A stretch of DNA of 36,895 nt from Erysipelotrichaceae bacterium. GTDB taxonomy: Bacteria > Bacillota_I > Bacilli_A > Erysipelotrichales > Erysipelotrichaceae. Positions 15,036 to 23,396 of the stretch are shown one piece after another (the stretch's first letter is position 1; each line of letters starts with the position of its first letter). The notes beneath the pieces were generated by a model. It searched no databases and was not told where the DNA came from. It saw nothing but the letters and a program-made list of their open reading frames with translations. Both the position numbers and the translations under genes were made by a program. Where the stretch lies: assembly GCA_016302195.1 (NCBI GenBank), contig JAEDOA010000004.1:1-36895 (forward strand), written 5' to 3'.

Positions 15036-15069
15036 AATAACCAAATCTAATTCCCGAAATTTGGTCATT
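15036..15069. promoter_or_regulatory. Dyad around CCCGAA
   Basis: AATAACCAAAT, a 12-base centre with CCCGAA, ATTTGGTCATT: 10 of 11 arm positions pair. The right arm overlaps the 52-bp repeated promoter. Confidence 0.65.
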
Positions 15070-15108
15070 ATTACCTATTGATTTTTAATAAAAATTTTGC
15101 TATAATAT
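15057..15108 (+). repeat. 52-bp repeated promoter (copy B)
   Basis: Identical to 9421-9472: TTGATT 15078-15083, 17 bases, TATAAT 15101-15106. Followed not by a clear gene but by the A44 tract. Confidence 0.85.
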
Positions 15109-15159
15109 ATACATAAAGAAAAGGAAATAAGTAGTGACTGTCAAGGCACTAAAAAATTC

Positions 15160-15208
<49 letters not shown>

Positions 15209-15380
15209 TGACAAATAAAAATGCTTATGTTATAATAAATACATAAGAAAGAGATAAAACAGAAAACAAGCACTAAAAAAACTCTTAAAAAAATAAAAAA
15301 AATGCTTGACAAGAAAAACTGAATATGGTATAATAAAGATGTAAAGAAAAACAAACAAAGAAAGGTAAGAGGTGTTGAGT

Positions 15381-15746
15381 ATGGCAGAAAAGAGAATTAC
15401 AAAGAAAGAGTATTTTGCAATGGTAGCAGGTATTGTTGAGCAGGCTAATCCTACAAATAAGGAAGAGTTGCTGGCTTTCATCAACCATGAAGTCGAATTG
15501 CTGGAGAAGAAATCCGCAAAGTCTGGACAGACTAAAACACAGAAAGAGAATGTCGGCATTATGGAAACTATTTCCGAGGCACTTGCTGATATGGGTAAGC
15601 CTGTAACTATCACTGAACTGATGAAAGATGAGCGGTTGTCCGCATACTCTAATCAGAAGTTGTCCGCACTGGTTAGACAGATGCCTAATGTGGTTAAAAC
15701 TACAGAGAAAAAGAAGTCTTACTTCTCTCTTGTAGACACAGAGTAG
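15381..15746 (+). CDS. Winged-helix-like phage protein, paralog 3 of 4
   Basis: 121 residues, same architecture as 10020 and 13017 (KKEYFAMVAGIVEQA, KKSAKSGQTKTQKEN, VTITELMKDERLSAYSNQ, KKKSYFSLVD), with a shorter C-terminal recognition segment. Start at the ATG 15381. Three stacked promoters precede it (15078, 15208, 15306). Its stop codon falls inside a tRNA-like structure. Confidence 0.75.
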   Translation: MAEKRITKKEYFAMVAGIVEQANPTNKEELLAFINHEVELLEKKSAKSGQTKTQKENVGIMETISEALADMGKPVTITELMKDERLSAYSNQKLSALVRQMPNVVKTTEKKKSYFSLVDTE

Positions 15747-15793
15747 GCGAATATCTGTTCGGGGTAGAGAGGTTCAAATCCTCTCCCTACTCC
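15741..15793 (+). other. Mini tRNA-like structure: acceptor stem plus T arm
   Basis: GAGTAGG (15741-15747) pairs with CCTACTC (15786-15792). Between them are a small hairpin (CGAA/TTCG) and a T arm, AGAGG-TTCAAAT-CCTCT. There are no D or anticodon arms. It resembles the tRNA-like end of tmRNA or a decayed tRNA. An alternative is one long hairpin, GTAG-AGAGG/CCTCT-CC-CTAC. Confidence 0.5.
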
Positions 15794-15823
15794 TCAAACA
15801 CATTTTGAAAATCCTCCTTTCTA

Positions 15824-15853
15824 TGTGGTGTGGGGCTTTTGCCCCATTCCACA
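15824..15853 (+). terminator. Strong GC hairpin, possible terminator
   Basis: TGTGGTGTGGGGC-TTTT-GCCCCATTCCACA with one mismatch and a G-T pair. The T run after it is weak. Confidence 0.5.
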
Positions 15854-15948
15854 AACCTTTTAAAAGATTTTCAAAAAAAAAACTATTGACATTATAAAAA
15901 TTTTTTGTTATAATTATTTTAGAAAGTTAAGAAAGAGAGGTTTTCAGT

Positions 15949-16368
15949 ATGAAATATAATTTGAATGGTAAAAATATCAATATTCCAGACGCTGATATTG
16001 AGCGGTCAATGAAAAGCCTTGAGTTGACAAAAGAGGAAGCAATTCAGATGTGGCTTGAAGATGAAGGCTATCTCGAAAATGAAGAACAAGAGGAACTGGA
16101 ACGCAAGGCAAAGGAAAACCGCATTACAGCAACTATCCATCAAGCAAGCGCAAAAGACCCTCATAAAAAGACACAAAAAGAGCGGGTTCGCAAGGAAAAT
16201 CCGACAAAAGAAATGGTAATTCGCGAAATTGCGGCACTTTTACCTAAATTTGCGGAAGATATTGAGATTTTGAATGTCGGAAAGCTGATTTCTTTCAGAA
16301 TTGGAGAGGAAAAGTACGAAATTGACTTAAAACAGAAAAGAAAACCGAAAGAAACCGCTAAAAAGTAG
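15949..16368 (+). CDS. Basic hypothetical protein, paralog of 13490
   Basis: 139 residues: a helical N-terminus (DIERSMKSLELTKEEAIQMW), a basic linker, and a C-terminal beta segment ending EKYEIDLKQKRKPKETAKK. Promoter TTGACA 15886-15891, TATAAT 15909-15914. The stop is covered by an AACCGCTA/TAGCGGTT hairpin. Unknown, possibly nucleic-acid binding. Confidence 0.65.
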   Translation: MKYNLNGKNINIPDADIERSMKSLELTKEEAIQMWLEDEGYLENEEQEELERKAKENRITATIHQASAKDPHKKTQKERVRKENPTKEMVIREIAALLPKFAEDIEILNVGKLISFRIGEEKYEIDLKQKRKPKETAKK

Positions 16369-16405
16369 CGGTTTCCACATAATTTTCAGATAATTTGGCG
16401 GTTTT

Positions 16406-16437
16406 GGGCAGTTTTCACAAGAAAACTGCCCTTTTTT
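16406..16437 (+). terminator. Strong intrinsic terminator
   Basis: GGGCAGTTTTC-ACAA-GAAAACTGCCC followed by six T. Confidence 0.95.
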
Positions 16438-16452
16438 GTGCATTTTTTCTAC

Positions 16453-16481
16453 TTGACAACAATATAATTATGTGTTATAAT
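16453..16481 (+). promoter_or_regulatory. Promoter starting at GC hairpin copy 8
   Basis: TTGACA, 17 bases, TATAAT. The start would be near 16488, at the foot of the hairpin. No ORF follows for over 400 bases. Confidence 0.75.
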
Positions 16482-16484
16482 TGT

Positions 16485-16660
16485 CGGCGCGTCGCCGATG
16501 GTGACGCGCCGAATCCCCGCTCCCGCACGCTATATGCAATTTTTTCGTAGATGTTTGAAATCTATCATCATTTCCCCAGTTTCCCGAAATGTCCCAGTCC
16601 AATGTATCATATGGCCGCGCCAGCCGCATGTTTGATTTTTTAAAAAATTTATGGTATAAT
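16485..16660 (+). ncRNA. Candidate non-coding RNA headed by GC hairpin copy 8
   Basis: CGGCGCGTC-GCCGATGGT-GACGCGCCG (16485-16511) follows the promoter directly. The tract has CCCGAAAT at about 16583, then a weak hairpin and T6 near 16617-16640, which overlaps the next promoter (TTGATT 16632-16637, TATAAT 16655-16660). No coding frame. Confidence 0.4.
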
Positions 16661-16857
16661 ATTTATATAAAATGAAGGAAAATATATAAATTTGGCAGTC
16701 TATCTAAAATCTTAATACATTCATCTACTTTTGTCACTGCCGCCAACATTTTTACATAAAGCCCCTGCCGCAATAAAATTACTTAAATACAGTTTGCTCA
16801 ATCATTTAAACGGAGTTGCCGGAGGCACTTGAAAATTCAAAAAATTTATAGTATAAT
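16661..16857 (+). other. Non-coding leader between two promoters
   Basis: No ORF. GGCAGT and ACTGCC near 16693 and 16736, and TTAAAT/ATTTAA near 16784-16810, can pair. It ends at a second promoter, TTGAAA 16829-16834 and TATAAT 16852-16857, which drives 16916. Confidence 0.4.
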
Positions 16858-16915
16858 ATTTATATAAGATAAAGGAAAGAACAAAAAATAAATCAACGAT
16901 AGGAGATTATAATTT

Positions 16916-17383
16916 ATGGAAAAGAATGTAGAAATGCTGTCTTTAGCTGATGCACTGCGTGATGGAGTCTCTCTTGAGGATATTCGTAAGTCCTTTGAAG
17001 CTGCACTACAGGATGCACAGAGTGAGGTTACCGCAGAAAAAAAGAAGGCACAAGAGGCTAAAGCTTGTGAAAAATGCGGCGATTGTGATGAGTTAGACCT
17101 CGATGTTTGCCGCGAAGAGATGATTTATGCGGTTTTGGATTATTTAACAGCCCTTGGTCTCATTCCGGAAGATATGGAGATTGAGGATGATGACATTGAC
17201 CATCTAATTGATATGATTAAGGAAGTTGAGGAAGAGTATAAGGCTAAGATTGGCTTCATGAAGATGCTTTCAGCTATGGCTAAGATGGAAGCGGATAAGA
17301 AAGAAAAGGTCAGTGAAAAGAAAGTTGCTGAAAAGCCTTCTGCTGATTATGTAATTGCTCAGTTTCTGAAGGGACTCCGTTAA
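16916..17383 (+). CDS. Acidic protein with Cys cluster, hypothetical
   Basis: 155 residues. N-terminal helices with a coiled-coil-like stretch (KSFEAALQDAQSEVTAEKKK), then CEKCGDCDELDLDVC, four cysteines that could bind zinc, an acidic helical core and a lysine-rich hinge before a C-terminal helix (SADYVIAQFLKGL). RBS AGGAG is 10 bases from the ATG. Last plus gene before the minus block. Confidence 0.7.
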   Translation: MEKNVEMLSLADALRDGVSLEDIRKSFEAALQDAQSEVTAEKKKAQEAKACEKCGDCDELDLDVCREEMIYAVLDYLTALGLIPEDMEIEDDDIDHLIDMIKEVEEEYKAKIGFMKMLSAMAKMEADKKEKVSEKKVAEKPSADYVIAQFLKGLR

Positions 17384-17398
17384 GGGGTCTCTTTTTTT
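17371..17398 (+). terminator. Intrinsic terminator
   Basis: GGGACTCC-GTTAA-GGGGTCTC followed by seven T; it contains the stop codon. Confidence 0.85.
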
Positions 17399-17399
17399 C

Positions 17400-17617
17400 T
17401 TGATATATGCACCTTGAAAACGGAATACGGTAGACGATACAGGTCTGGTCCCGGTCGCACATCTACTATTACAAATTTTTCTTTCTTCATTAAAATTATC
17501 TAAATTTCCTCATTTCCGCACAAGAGCAAAGGAAAATATGAATTCCTTCACCCTTACACATAAACTTTACTCTTCACCAATTAATTCCATTATTGATTAA
17601 TTTAACAAACAATATCT
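17400..17617. other. Convergent intergenic gap, nothing recognised
   Basis: It separates the plus-strand ladder from the minus-strand block. No ORF, tRNA or clear terminator for the minus gene was seen. Confidence 0.5.
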
Positions 17618-17956
17618 CTAACGAACTTGTGTAATACCTCTACCATTTTTAACTTCATATTTTACTTCATCATAATCTTCGCCTTCAATAGTAGAAAAAT
17701 ACTTCTTTGTCATTACCATTCCCATCGCGCTATTCTGTCTTTCCGCAACATACATACTATTTTTACACCATGGACACACAATATGTCCCTTTTCTGTATC
17801 TCTATTATTTATAACCAATACTTGCGGAGTCCATACAATATCTTCATCTTCAAAAGCAGTTAAATTGCGGCAAACACTACATCTAACTGCATTAATAATT
17901 CCTTTATCCGCTAATAAACTACCTAAACTCTTTTCTTCCTCAGAATTTAAAATCAT
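17618..17956 (-). CDS. Zinc-ribbon hypothetical protein
   Basis: 112 residues. CSVCRNLTAF near residue 26 and CPWCKNSMYV near 62 form a zinc ribbon. The start at 17956 has AAAGGAG, though spacing is long. Last gene of the minus-strand block. Unknown function. Confidence 0.7.
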   Translation of the reverse strand: MILNSEEEKSLGSLLADKGIINAVRCSVCRNLTAFEDEDIVWTPQVLVINNRDTEKGHIVCPWCKNSMYVAERQNSAMGMVMTKKYFSTIEGEDYDEVKYEVKNGRGITQVR

Positions 17957-18012
17957 TTTTTCAAACGCTCCTTTTTAAAATCATTTTCTTAGATGATTGC
18001 AGCGAAACGCAA

Positions 18013-18321
18013 TCATCTATAAACCAAATTCAAATCTGCCCTCTTCAATCTTTTTAAACCAAAAGCAGAAGTAGCATAAACTAAACTCTTACAATCTACT
18101 TTATTTAATATTATCCCCGCATCTTTTAATACTTGAGTTAAAGTTTTTCCATCTATCATTACTTTATCTGCGGAAATATCCCTTGATACAGCTATATCAT
18201 CATAAGCTTTTAAGCCTTCTAAATCTACATATTTACGCGGCATTGCTGTTTGCGAACTTACCGCATTACAACAATATGTACTGTCTCTATTAAAACTATC
18301 CATACTAAAATAATCTTTCAT
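18013..18321 (-). CDS. Hypothetical protein
   Basis: 102 residues; AAAAGGAG 6 bases upstream of the ATG. The N-terminus is Ser/Cys/Asn-rich; the C-terminus (KTLTQVLKDAGIILNKVDCKSL) is alpha/beta. A perfect hairpin TTATCCAC/GTGGATAA precedes its leader at about 18353-18372. Not recognised. Confidence 0.65.
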   Translation of the reverse strand: MKDYFSMDSFNRDSTYCCNAVSSQTAMPRKYVDLEGLKAYDDIAVSRDISADKVMIDGKTLTQVLKDAGIILNKVDCKSLVYATSAFGLKRLKRADLNLVYR

Positions 18322-18400
18322 TATAATCTCCTTTTATATATGTCAAGCATTATTATCCACTAACGTGGATAAAATGCTTTCCAAACAACTTTAATAATTC

Positions 18401-18464
18401 TGTTTGAAAATAGCAAAATACTTACTTTTATGAATATTTTGTTTGAAACTTGCAAAATACTTAC
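18401..18464. repeat. Two 25-bp direct repeats
   Basis: 18401-18425 and 18440-18464 match at 22 of 25 positions (TGTTTGAAA, then GCAAAATACTTAC). A third TTTCAAACA lies inverted at about 18513. They sit just downstream of the two-HTH gene and upstream of the gene at 18321, with AT-rich DNA beside them. Operator or origin iterons. Confidence 0.75.
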
Positions 18465-18517
18465 GCATATATTATAATATATTATGGGTAAGTAAAAATC
18501 TACTTTCAAACAAAATG

Positions 18518-19471
18518 CTAAACTGTTTTGTTAGGTATATTATAAAATGCTTCTTGATTTAAGTCTACATTAAGTCCAAGACAACATTGATAACCAGCAT
18601 AAGCTCTTGATGACTTAAATATCGCAGATTCTTTTAATATCTTATTACTATCTTTAATTTGATACTCACTTAATCCAGTAACTGCGGAAAGCTCCTTTAT
18701 GGTGAAAGGCTGTTTAGTCGAAAGTAACTCAATACCTAGCCAAGTTTTTAATAAAGGAATCCAACTTCTCTTATGATACTTATCTGCAAGTATCTTACAA
18801 TTTCTAACCATTCCTATACCAATCTTCATATCTTCTTCTACCTTTCTATAAAGACCAGCAATAAAATAATTAGGATTAGTTTTATCAATATTATAACTAA
18901 TAAATTCTCTTTCTGCTAAACTTTGTAATGCATTTTTTAATTCAATAATATTATTTTTTGATACATTACACCCTGCATATTTCAAAAAATCTTCATAGCT
19001 CCCTCTAAAAACTAACATTGGAGTGGTTATAATAGCAAGAAAACACATAAAATCCCAATTCATTAACTTTAATGTATCATTACTTAATATCATTTCTTCT
19101 CTTACTTCATCATACATAGTAATAGCTCTTTGGTCATCTTCAATTTCTTCTATATAATTCGCGGTTTTACCTCTACCTTCTTTAATAATCCTAATACCAT
19201 GTTTTTTTAAAATAGATTTTTGAGTACGCGGAAAAGCATTTTTCATACTGCTTTCTGATACTTCATATTTTTCACATACTTCTTGTAGCGTCATAAAATT
19301 CCAACAAACTTTTCGTTTGTATTCTCCTTTCAATAAGTTTACAAGATATAGTAAAAATTCAAACAAAAAACCTGTTGGAATTTGTCCAAAACTTAATAAT
19401 GCGGTTTCGTATATTTTCGACTTTGCAAGAAAAAAATTAGACTTTAACAAAACCTCCAAATTTTTTAACAC
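18518..19471 (-). CDS. Two-HTH DNA-binding protein, regulator or replication initiator
   Basis: Up to 317 residues. One helix-turn-helix lies near residues 60-100 (MTLQEVCEKYEVSESSMKNA) and another near 250-285 (FTIKELSAVTGLSEYQIKDS), with a helical middle. The start is unsettled: a GTG at 19471 lacks a good RBS, and GGAGG lies just after it, close to a TTG. The adjacent direct repeats are likely binding sites. No known family is claimed. Confidence 0.65.
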   Translation of the reverse strand: MLKNLEVLLKSNFFLAKSKIYETALLSFGQIPTGFLFEFLLYLVNLLKGEYKRKVCWNFMTLQEVCEKYEVSESSMKNAFPRTQKSILKKHGIRIIKEGRGKTANYIEEIEDDQRAITMYDEVREEMILSNDTLKLMNWDFMCFLAIITTPMLVFRGSYEDFLKYAGCNVSKNNIIELKNALQSLAEREFISYNIDKTNPNYFIAGLYRKVEEDMKIGIGMVRNCKILADKYHKRSWIPLLKTWLGIELLSTKQPFTIKELSAVTGLSEYQIKDSNKILKESAIFKSSRAYAGYQCCLGLNVDLNQEAFYNIPNKTV

Positions 19472-19507
19472 CTAAACAAATAACTTGCGGGAAACCGTTC
19501 TAAGTTA

Positions 19508-19813
19508 CTACAAGTCTAGTCCTATCCGCCTAAAAGACCATACAGGAGTAACTAAACTAGGATAAATTATACAATCTAAAATTTTATCATCTATATCATC
19601 ATCATATATTATCCTATCAAATTTTTGCCCTTTACAAGACTCAGACGCAACAACCGCTTTAATTAACATTCCATTAGTTAAAGCGCATTCCATATCATAT
19701 TTATTTCTTTTTATATATTGAATTTTATTTGGTTCAATTTTATCAATATATTGATTAAAAGCCATCAATGCTCTTTCTTTCGTTTTACCATAAATACCAA
19801 TCTTAAATATCAT
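19508..19813 (-). CDS. Hypothetical alpha/beta protein
   Basis: 101 residues from the ATG at 19813 (TGGAGG 10 bases upstream). IFKIGIYGKTKERALMAFNQ, later KFDRIIYDDDIDDKILDCII, a strand-helix start and a DDD-rich strand like a Walker B, but no P-loop. First gene of the minus block. Confidence 0.65.
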   Translation of the reverse strand: MIFKIGIYGKTKERALMAFNQYIDKIEPNKIQYIKRNKYDMECALTNGMLIKAVVASESCKGQKFDRIIYDDDIDDKILDCIIYPSLVTPVWSFRRIGLDL

Positions 19814-19872
19814 AATAATTATCCTCCATATTATTTCCATTATAATAATCCCTCCATTACTTTTCTAAATAT

Positions 19873-19901
19873 ATTATATCAAAATTTTGGTCAAAAGTCA
19901 A
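19873..19901 (-). promoter_or_regulatory. Promoter of the minus block
   Basis: Minus strand TTGACT, 17 bases, TATAAT; divergent from the plus promoter at 19929-19957. Confidence 0.8.
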
Positions 19902-19928
19902 AGATGTTGCTATCACTTTAATTAGAAA

Positions 19929-19957
19929 TTGATTTTCTTTAAAAATTTTGTTATAAT
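19929..19957 (+). promoter_or_regulatory. Promoter of the AAA+ ATPase gene
   Basis: TTGATT, 17 A/T-rich bases, TATAAT; leader ends in GAAAGAGAGG. Confidence 0.85.
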
Positions 19958-20006
19958 ATTTATGTAATAAAAAAAGATAGTTAAAAATGAAAGAGAGGTA
20001 TTTTAT

Positions 20007-21122
20007 TTGAAAGCAATTCAATCTGGCAATACTTTTCGTATTTATGACAATAGCATGAAAACTTATGACCAGCTTCCACCTAACGCTTATCTTATCAATT
20101 TTAGCAAAGAAACGGGGTTTTACCTTACTCTTTATTCTGAAATTGATATTAAGGAAAAAGTGTATGGCGTTCATGAAGCTAAAGTTAATAAAGTTTTAAA
20201 TGCATTTAACCAGTTTAAACGAAATTTAGGTATTATTTTAAGCGGAGACAAGGGTATTGGTAAATCTCTGTTCTCTAAAATGCTAGCTCAACGCGGTATT
20301 GAGCAAGGATTGCCGCTTATCATTGCAAACTGCTATATCCCTGGTATTGGTGAGTATATTAACAGTATCGAGCAGGAAGTTATTGTACTCTTCGATGAGT
20401 TCGATAAGACCTTCCAGAAATGCGGCGACCGTGACCCGCAGGCTGAAATGCTCACATTGTTCGATGGTATTGCACAAGGTAAGAAGCTCTTTGTTGTTAC
20501 TTGTAATGATTTAAGAGGACTTAATAATTTCCTTGTAAATAGACCTGGTCGTTTTCATTATCATCTTAGATTTGAATATCCGAACGCCGCAGCCATCACT
20601 GAATATCTTACTGATGCTCTTGATGAAGCATATCATAAGGAGATTCCCGCAGTCATTGCATTTGCAGGCAAGGTTGACCTTAATTATGACTGTTTGCGAG
20701 CAATCGCATTTGAACTTAACTGCGGTTTAAGTTTTAGAGAAGCTATTGCTGACTTGAATATTATCAATCTTGATGCTGACTACTATACTCTTGTTCTGGT
20801 TCTGAGCAATGGCGAAGAGCTGAAGATTAACGAGAGACTAGATACATTCAGTTCAGAAGAGACTTATTCAGAGTTCTATGACCCTGAGATGCATGAGGAC
20901 TTATATTACGTTCATTATACTCCATCTAACAATCATTATGATTCTCACAGCAACCATTGCTGTATTAATGGAGAAGATTTACGACTTGAGCTTCAATCTC
21001 ATATTAATCCTAAAAGTGAAGATGAGGATTATAAAAAGTTATATCAGAAATATAAGGATGTTAAGGCGGTTCGACTTGAGTTAAGACGCCAGAAGGCTAG
21101 AGGTATTCATTACCTTGTGTAG
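20007..21122 (+). CDS. AAA+ ATPase
   Basis: 371 residues from a TTG start 9 bases after GAGAGG. Walker A GDKGIGKSLFSKM (near 79-91), Walker B VIVLFDEFDKTF (near 125-136), sensor 1 VVTCNDL, and an arginine finger in NRPGRFHY. The order matches a phage AAA+ ATPase of the remodelling type. The C-terminal 130 residues are charged and carry His/Asn-rich stretches. Likely roles are remodelling of DNA or protein complexes, but the partner is unknown. Confidence 0.85.
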   Translation: MKAIQSGNTFRIYDNSMKTYDQLPPNAYLINFSKETGFYLTLYSEIDIKEKVYGVHEAKVNKVLNAFNQFKRNLGIILSGDKGIGKSLFSKMLAQRGIEQGLPLIIANCYIPGIGEYINSIEQEVIVLFDEFDKTFQKCGDRDPQAEMLTLFDGIAQGKKLFVVTCNDLRGLNNFLVNRPGRFHYHLRFEYPNAAAITEYLTDALDEAYHKEIPAVIAFAGKVDLNYDCLRAIAFELNCGLSFREAIADLNIINLDADYYTLVLVLSNGEELKINERLDTFSSEETYSEFYDPEMHEDLYYVHYTPSNNHYDSHSNHCCINGEDLRLELQSHINPKSEDEDYKKLYQKYKDVKAVRLELRRQKARGIHYLV

Positions 21123-21184
21123 CGGCAATCATGGGTTGATGGAAACATCGACCCACTTCTAAAATAAACAAAAGGAGAAATACT

Positions 21185-21358
21185 ATGGGATTATTTCTAA
21201 TCTTTTTAAATATATTATGTGCAGTTTTATATGGCATTTCTGCGTATGCAAGTTATATAGCTGGTTCAACGGGGAGAGCATCAATTAATTTGCTTTGTTG
21301 TATTTGTTGGATAGCATGTGCAGTTCTTAATAGTATAAGTTATAGAAATAGAAGATAA
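21185..21358 (+). CDS. 57-residue membrane protein
   Basis: AAAGGAG upstream of the ATG. Two hydrophobic helices: LFLIFLNILCAVLYGISAYA and INLLCCICWIACAVL, with a basic end RNRR. A TGGGTTGATG/CATCGACCCA hairpin lies between the ATPase and this gene (about 21132-21155). Confidence 0.7.
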   Translation: MGLFLIFLNILCAVLYGISAYASYIAGSTGRASINLLCCICWIACAVLNSISYRNRR

Positions 21359-21388
21359 GGAGCGGATTAAATCCCGCTCTTTATTTTT
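21359..21388 (+). terminator. Intrinsic terminator
   Basis: GGAGCGG and CCGCTC arms followed by a T-rich tract, directly after the stop; TATAAT of the next promoter lies at 21403-21408. Confidence 0.75.
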
Positions 21389-21450
21389 TTAAAAAATTTT
21401 GTTATAATATATACATAAGAAATGAAAAAAGAAAAGAGAGGTTGATAGTT

Positions 21451-21801
21451 ATGATGAACATGAGACTGATTGCAGAAACAGTAAAATTAGTAAATAGCTA
21501 TTTTGAAGCAGAAAATATCATGGTTTCTAATCAAATTATTGAAGCTCAGGCAATAGATTGGTATAATCATAGTGAAATTGTTGAAGCTGAAATGTTAGCT
21601 GCGGCAGTTATGAATTATGGTAATTATAGACCTGGTACAATGTGGAATGAACTTGAACAGCTCCGCGAGTTTTACTTCCCATCTGAGCCTATTCAGTTTG
21701 GTTCTTGTGGATTTGATGAAAATTGTTATGAAATGTTAGCAATGGAAAACTTCAGTATCGAAGAGATTGAAGCGGCACAGAGAGACGTTATGTGGCAATA
21801 A
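21451..21801 (+). CDS. Hypothetical helical protein
   Basis: 116 residues. ATG 9 bases after GAGAGG. Helical and acidic (LIAETVKLVNSYFEAENIMV, then EAEMLAAAVMNYGNY). Unknown; in an operon with the OB-like gene, whose frame begins 20 bases downstream. Confidence 0.65.
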   Translation: MMNMRLIAETVKLVNSYFEAENIMVSNQIIEAQAIDWYNHSEIVEAEMLAAAVMNYGNYRPGTMWNELEQLREFYFPSEPIQFGSCGFDENCYEMLAMENFSIEEIEAAQRDVMWQ

Positions 21802-21821
21802 GAAAGAGAGGAGAGAGGTAT

Positions 21822-22394
21822 ATGAAAATGACGAAAGAACTTTGGTTAGAAAAAAATGGTTTTGGTGCAGATGGCTTTACATGGTGTATTTTCGGTGAAG
21901 ATACTTATGCGATTAAAGAACAGCTCAAAGAACTTGGATGTAAGTTCTCTCCGCTCTTAAAATGGCACTCTCCTAAGGCTCTTGACTTGCCTGAAGGTTA
22001 TGGAATGTTTCCCATTTCTTTTGATGAAATTGGTCAGTGGGATTTAATCAATGAGACAGTTTGCTATTTTGAGAAGTCAAAAGAACTGATTGAAAGAAAG
22101 TTTAGAGAAGCGGAAGGTCCTTCGTTATCAGAATATGTCGGAACTCCTGGAGAAAGACTTCGTAATATAACTGCAATTTATAAATCTTCTCGTGGTTTCT
22201 CTGGTAAATTTGGCTGGACTAACATTCATACTTTTCAAATGGGTGAAAATATTCTTATATGGATGACTTCTAAAGAATTAGAATTAGAAAAAGGAAGCCC
22301 AATCAATTTAACTGGAACAATAAAATCTCATCAAGAATATATGGGAATAAAACAAACATATTTATCAAGATGTATCATTGAAAAAATTTTATAA
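21822..22394 (+). CDS. OB-fold-like hypothetical protein
   Basis: 190 residues (start at 21822 or the in-frame ATG at 21828). The N-terminus has TYAIKEQLKELGCKFSPLLK and WHSP, a pattern of phage/plasmid single-strand-DNA associated proteins. The end, INLTGTIKSHQEYMGIKQTY, then LSRC, resembles an OB-fold strand pair. A nucleic-acid binding role is inferred. Confidence 0.6.
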   Translation: MKMTKELWLEKNGFGADGFTWCIFGEDTYAIKEQLKELGCKFSPLLKWHSPKALDLPEGYGMFPISFDEIGQWDLINETVCYFEKSKELIERKFREAEGPSLSEYVGTPGERLRNITAIYKSSRGFSGKFGWTNIHTFQMGENILIWMTSKELELEKGSPINLTGTIKSHQEYMGIKQTYLSRCIIEKIL

Positions 22395-22438
22395 ATTTAT
22401 TAAGACAAATTTTAAAAATCTTTACATATAAAATTTTA

Positions 22439-22487
22439 TATAAAGTAAACCAAGTGAACCTAACTTGATTTACTTTATATTTTATTT
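22439..22487 (+). terminator. Long near-perfect hairpin before a homing endonuclease
   Basis: TATAAAGTAAA/TTTACTTTATA and CAAGT/ACTTG arms with one mismatch, then a T-rich tract. It may terminate the upstream operon. Confidence 0.7.
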
Positions 22488-22502
22488 AGGAGATTATATA
22501 GT

Positions 22503-23282
22503 ATGACAGAAGAGCAAATAAAAAAGAACTTAGGAAGAGGAAAAGATTTAAGAGGACAAAAATATGAAAGATTAACTCCATTATATCCGCTAGAAAAACG
22601 AATAAAAAAATTTGTAGTGTGGCATTGCAAATGTGATTGTGGAAATGAAGTTAATGTAATAGGTTCTCATTTACAATCAGGACATACTCGTTCTTGTGGA
22701 TGTTTAAATAAAGAACAAGCTATTGAATTAGGAAAATCTAAATTTATAGATTTATCCGGTCAAGAATTTGGGCAATTAAAAGTATTACAAAGAATAGGAA
22801 AATACCAATCATATAGTTCAAAATCTAATGATATTATCTATTTATGTCAATGTAAATGTGGAAGATTAACACAAGTATTACGAACAAATTTGGTATCTGG
22901 AACAACTAAATCATGCGGATGTATAGGAAATTCTTATGGAGAAGTTATAATAAAAAATATACTAGAAAAAAATAATATTCCTTTTAAAACTCAAAAAACT
23001 TTTGAAACTTGTAGATTCCCAGATACTAATGCTTTAGCTAAATTTGATTTTTATGTAAATAACCAGTATTTAATTGAATTTGATGGAGAACAGCATTATT
23101 CTTATAAAGATAAAGGATGGTTTACAAAGGAAGTATTTCAAAAAATACAAATGCGGGATAACTATAAAAATCAATGGTGTAAAGATAATAATATTCCTCT
23201 TATTAGAATACCTTATACATATATAAACAATTTATGTATTGAAGATTTAAAATTAGAAACAAGTCAATTTATTATAAATTAA
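22503..23282 (+). CDS. Free-standing homing-endonuclease-like protein 1
   Basis: 259 residues. Two N-terminal zinc-finger-like repeats: VWHCKCDCGNEVNVIGSHL plus SGHTRSCGC, and CQCKCGRLTQVLRTNLVSG plus TKSCGC. The C-terminal nuclease part has FDFYVNNQYLIEFDGEQHY, then MRDNYKNQWCKDNNIPLIRI. D-x-E-x-D-Q/H with a late Arg is typical of Vsr/EDxHD-type homing nucleases. It is a selfish gene inserted between others. RBS TTTAGGAG. Paralog at 24421. Confidence 0.75.
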   Translation: MTEEQIKKNLGRGKDLRGQKYERLTPLYPLEKRIKKFVVWHCKCDCGNEVNVIGSHLQSGHTRSCGCLNKEQAIELGKSKFIDLSGQEFGQLKVLQRIGKYQSYSSKSNDIIYLCQCKCGRLTQVLRTNLVSGTTKSCGCIGNSYGEVIIKNILEKNNIPFKTQKTFETCRFPDTNALAKFDFYVNNQYLIEFDGEQHYSYKDKGWFTKEVFQKIQMRDNYKNQWCKDNNIPLIRIPYTYINNLCIEDLKLETSQFIIN

Positions 23283-23294
23283 ATAAGTCTTTTA

Positions 23295-23328
23295 AAGAAG
23301 GCACTATTAAGTGTCTTCTTTTATTTTT
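23295..23328 (+). terminator. Intrinsic terminator
   Basis: AAGAAGGCACT-ATTA-AGTGTCTTCTT, then T-rich sequence. A TATAAT at 23343-23348 starts the next unit, with a weak -35. Confidence 0.85.
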
Positions 23329-23396
23329 TTTAAAAATTATGATATAATAAATTATATGAAAAAATATTTGTCAAATAATGTCGAGGAGACTTGCGA

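Noticed and set aside
15741..15793. Full tmRNA
   Set aside because: No tag ORF or pseudoknot region is found next to the tRNA-like end.
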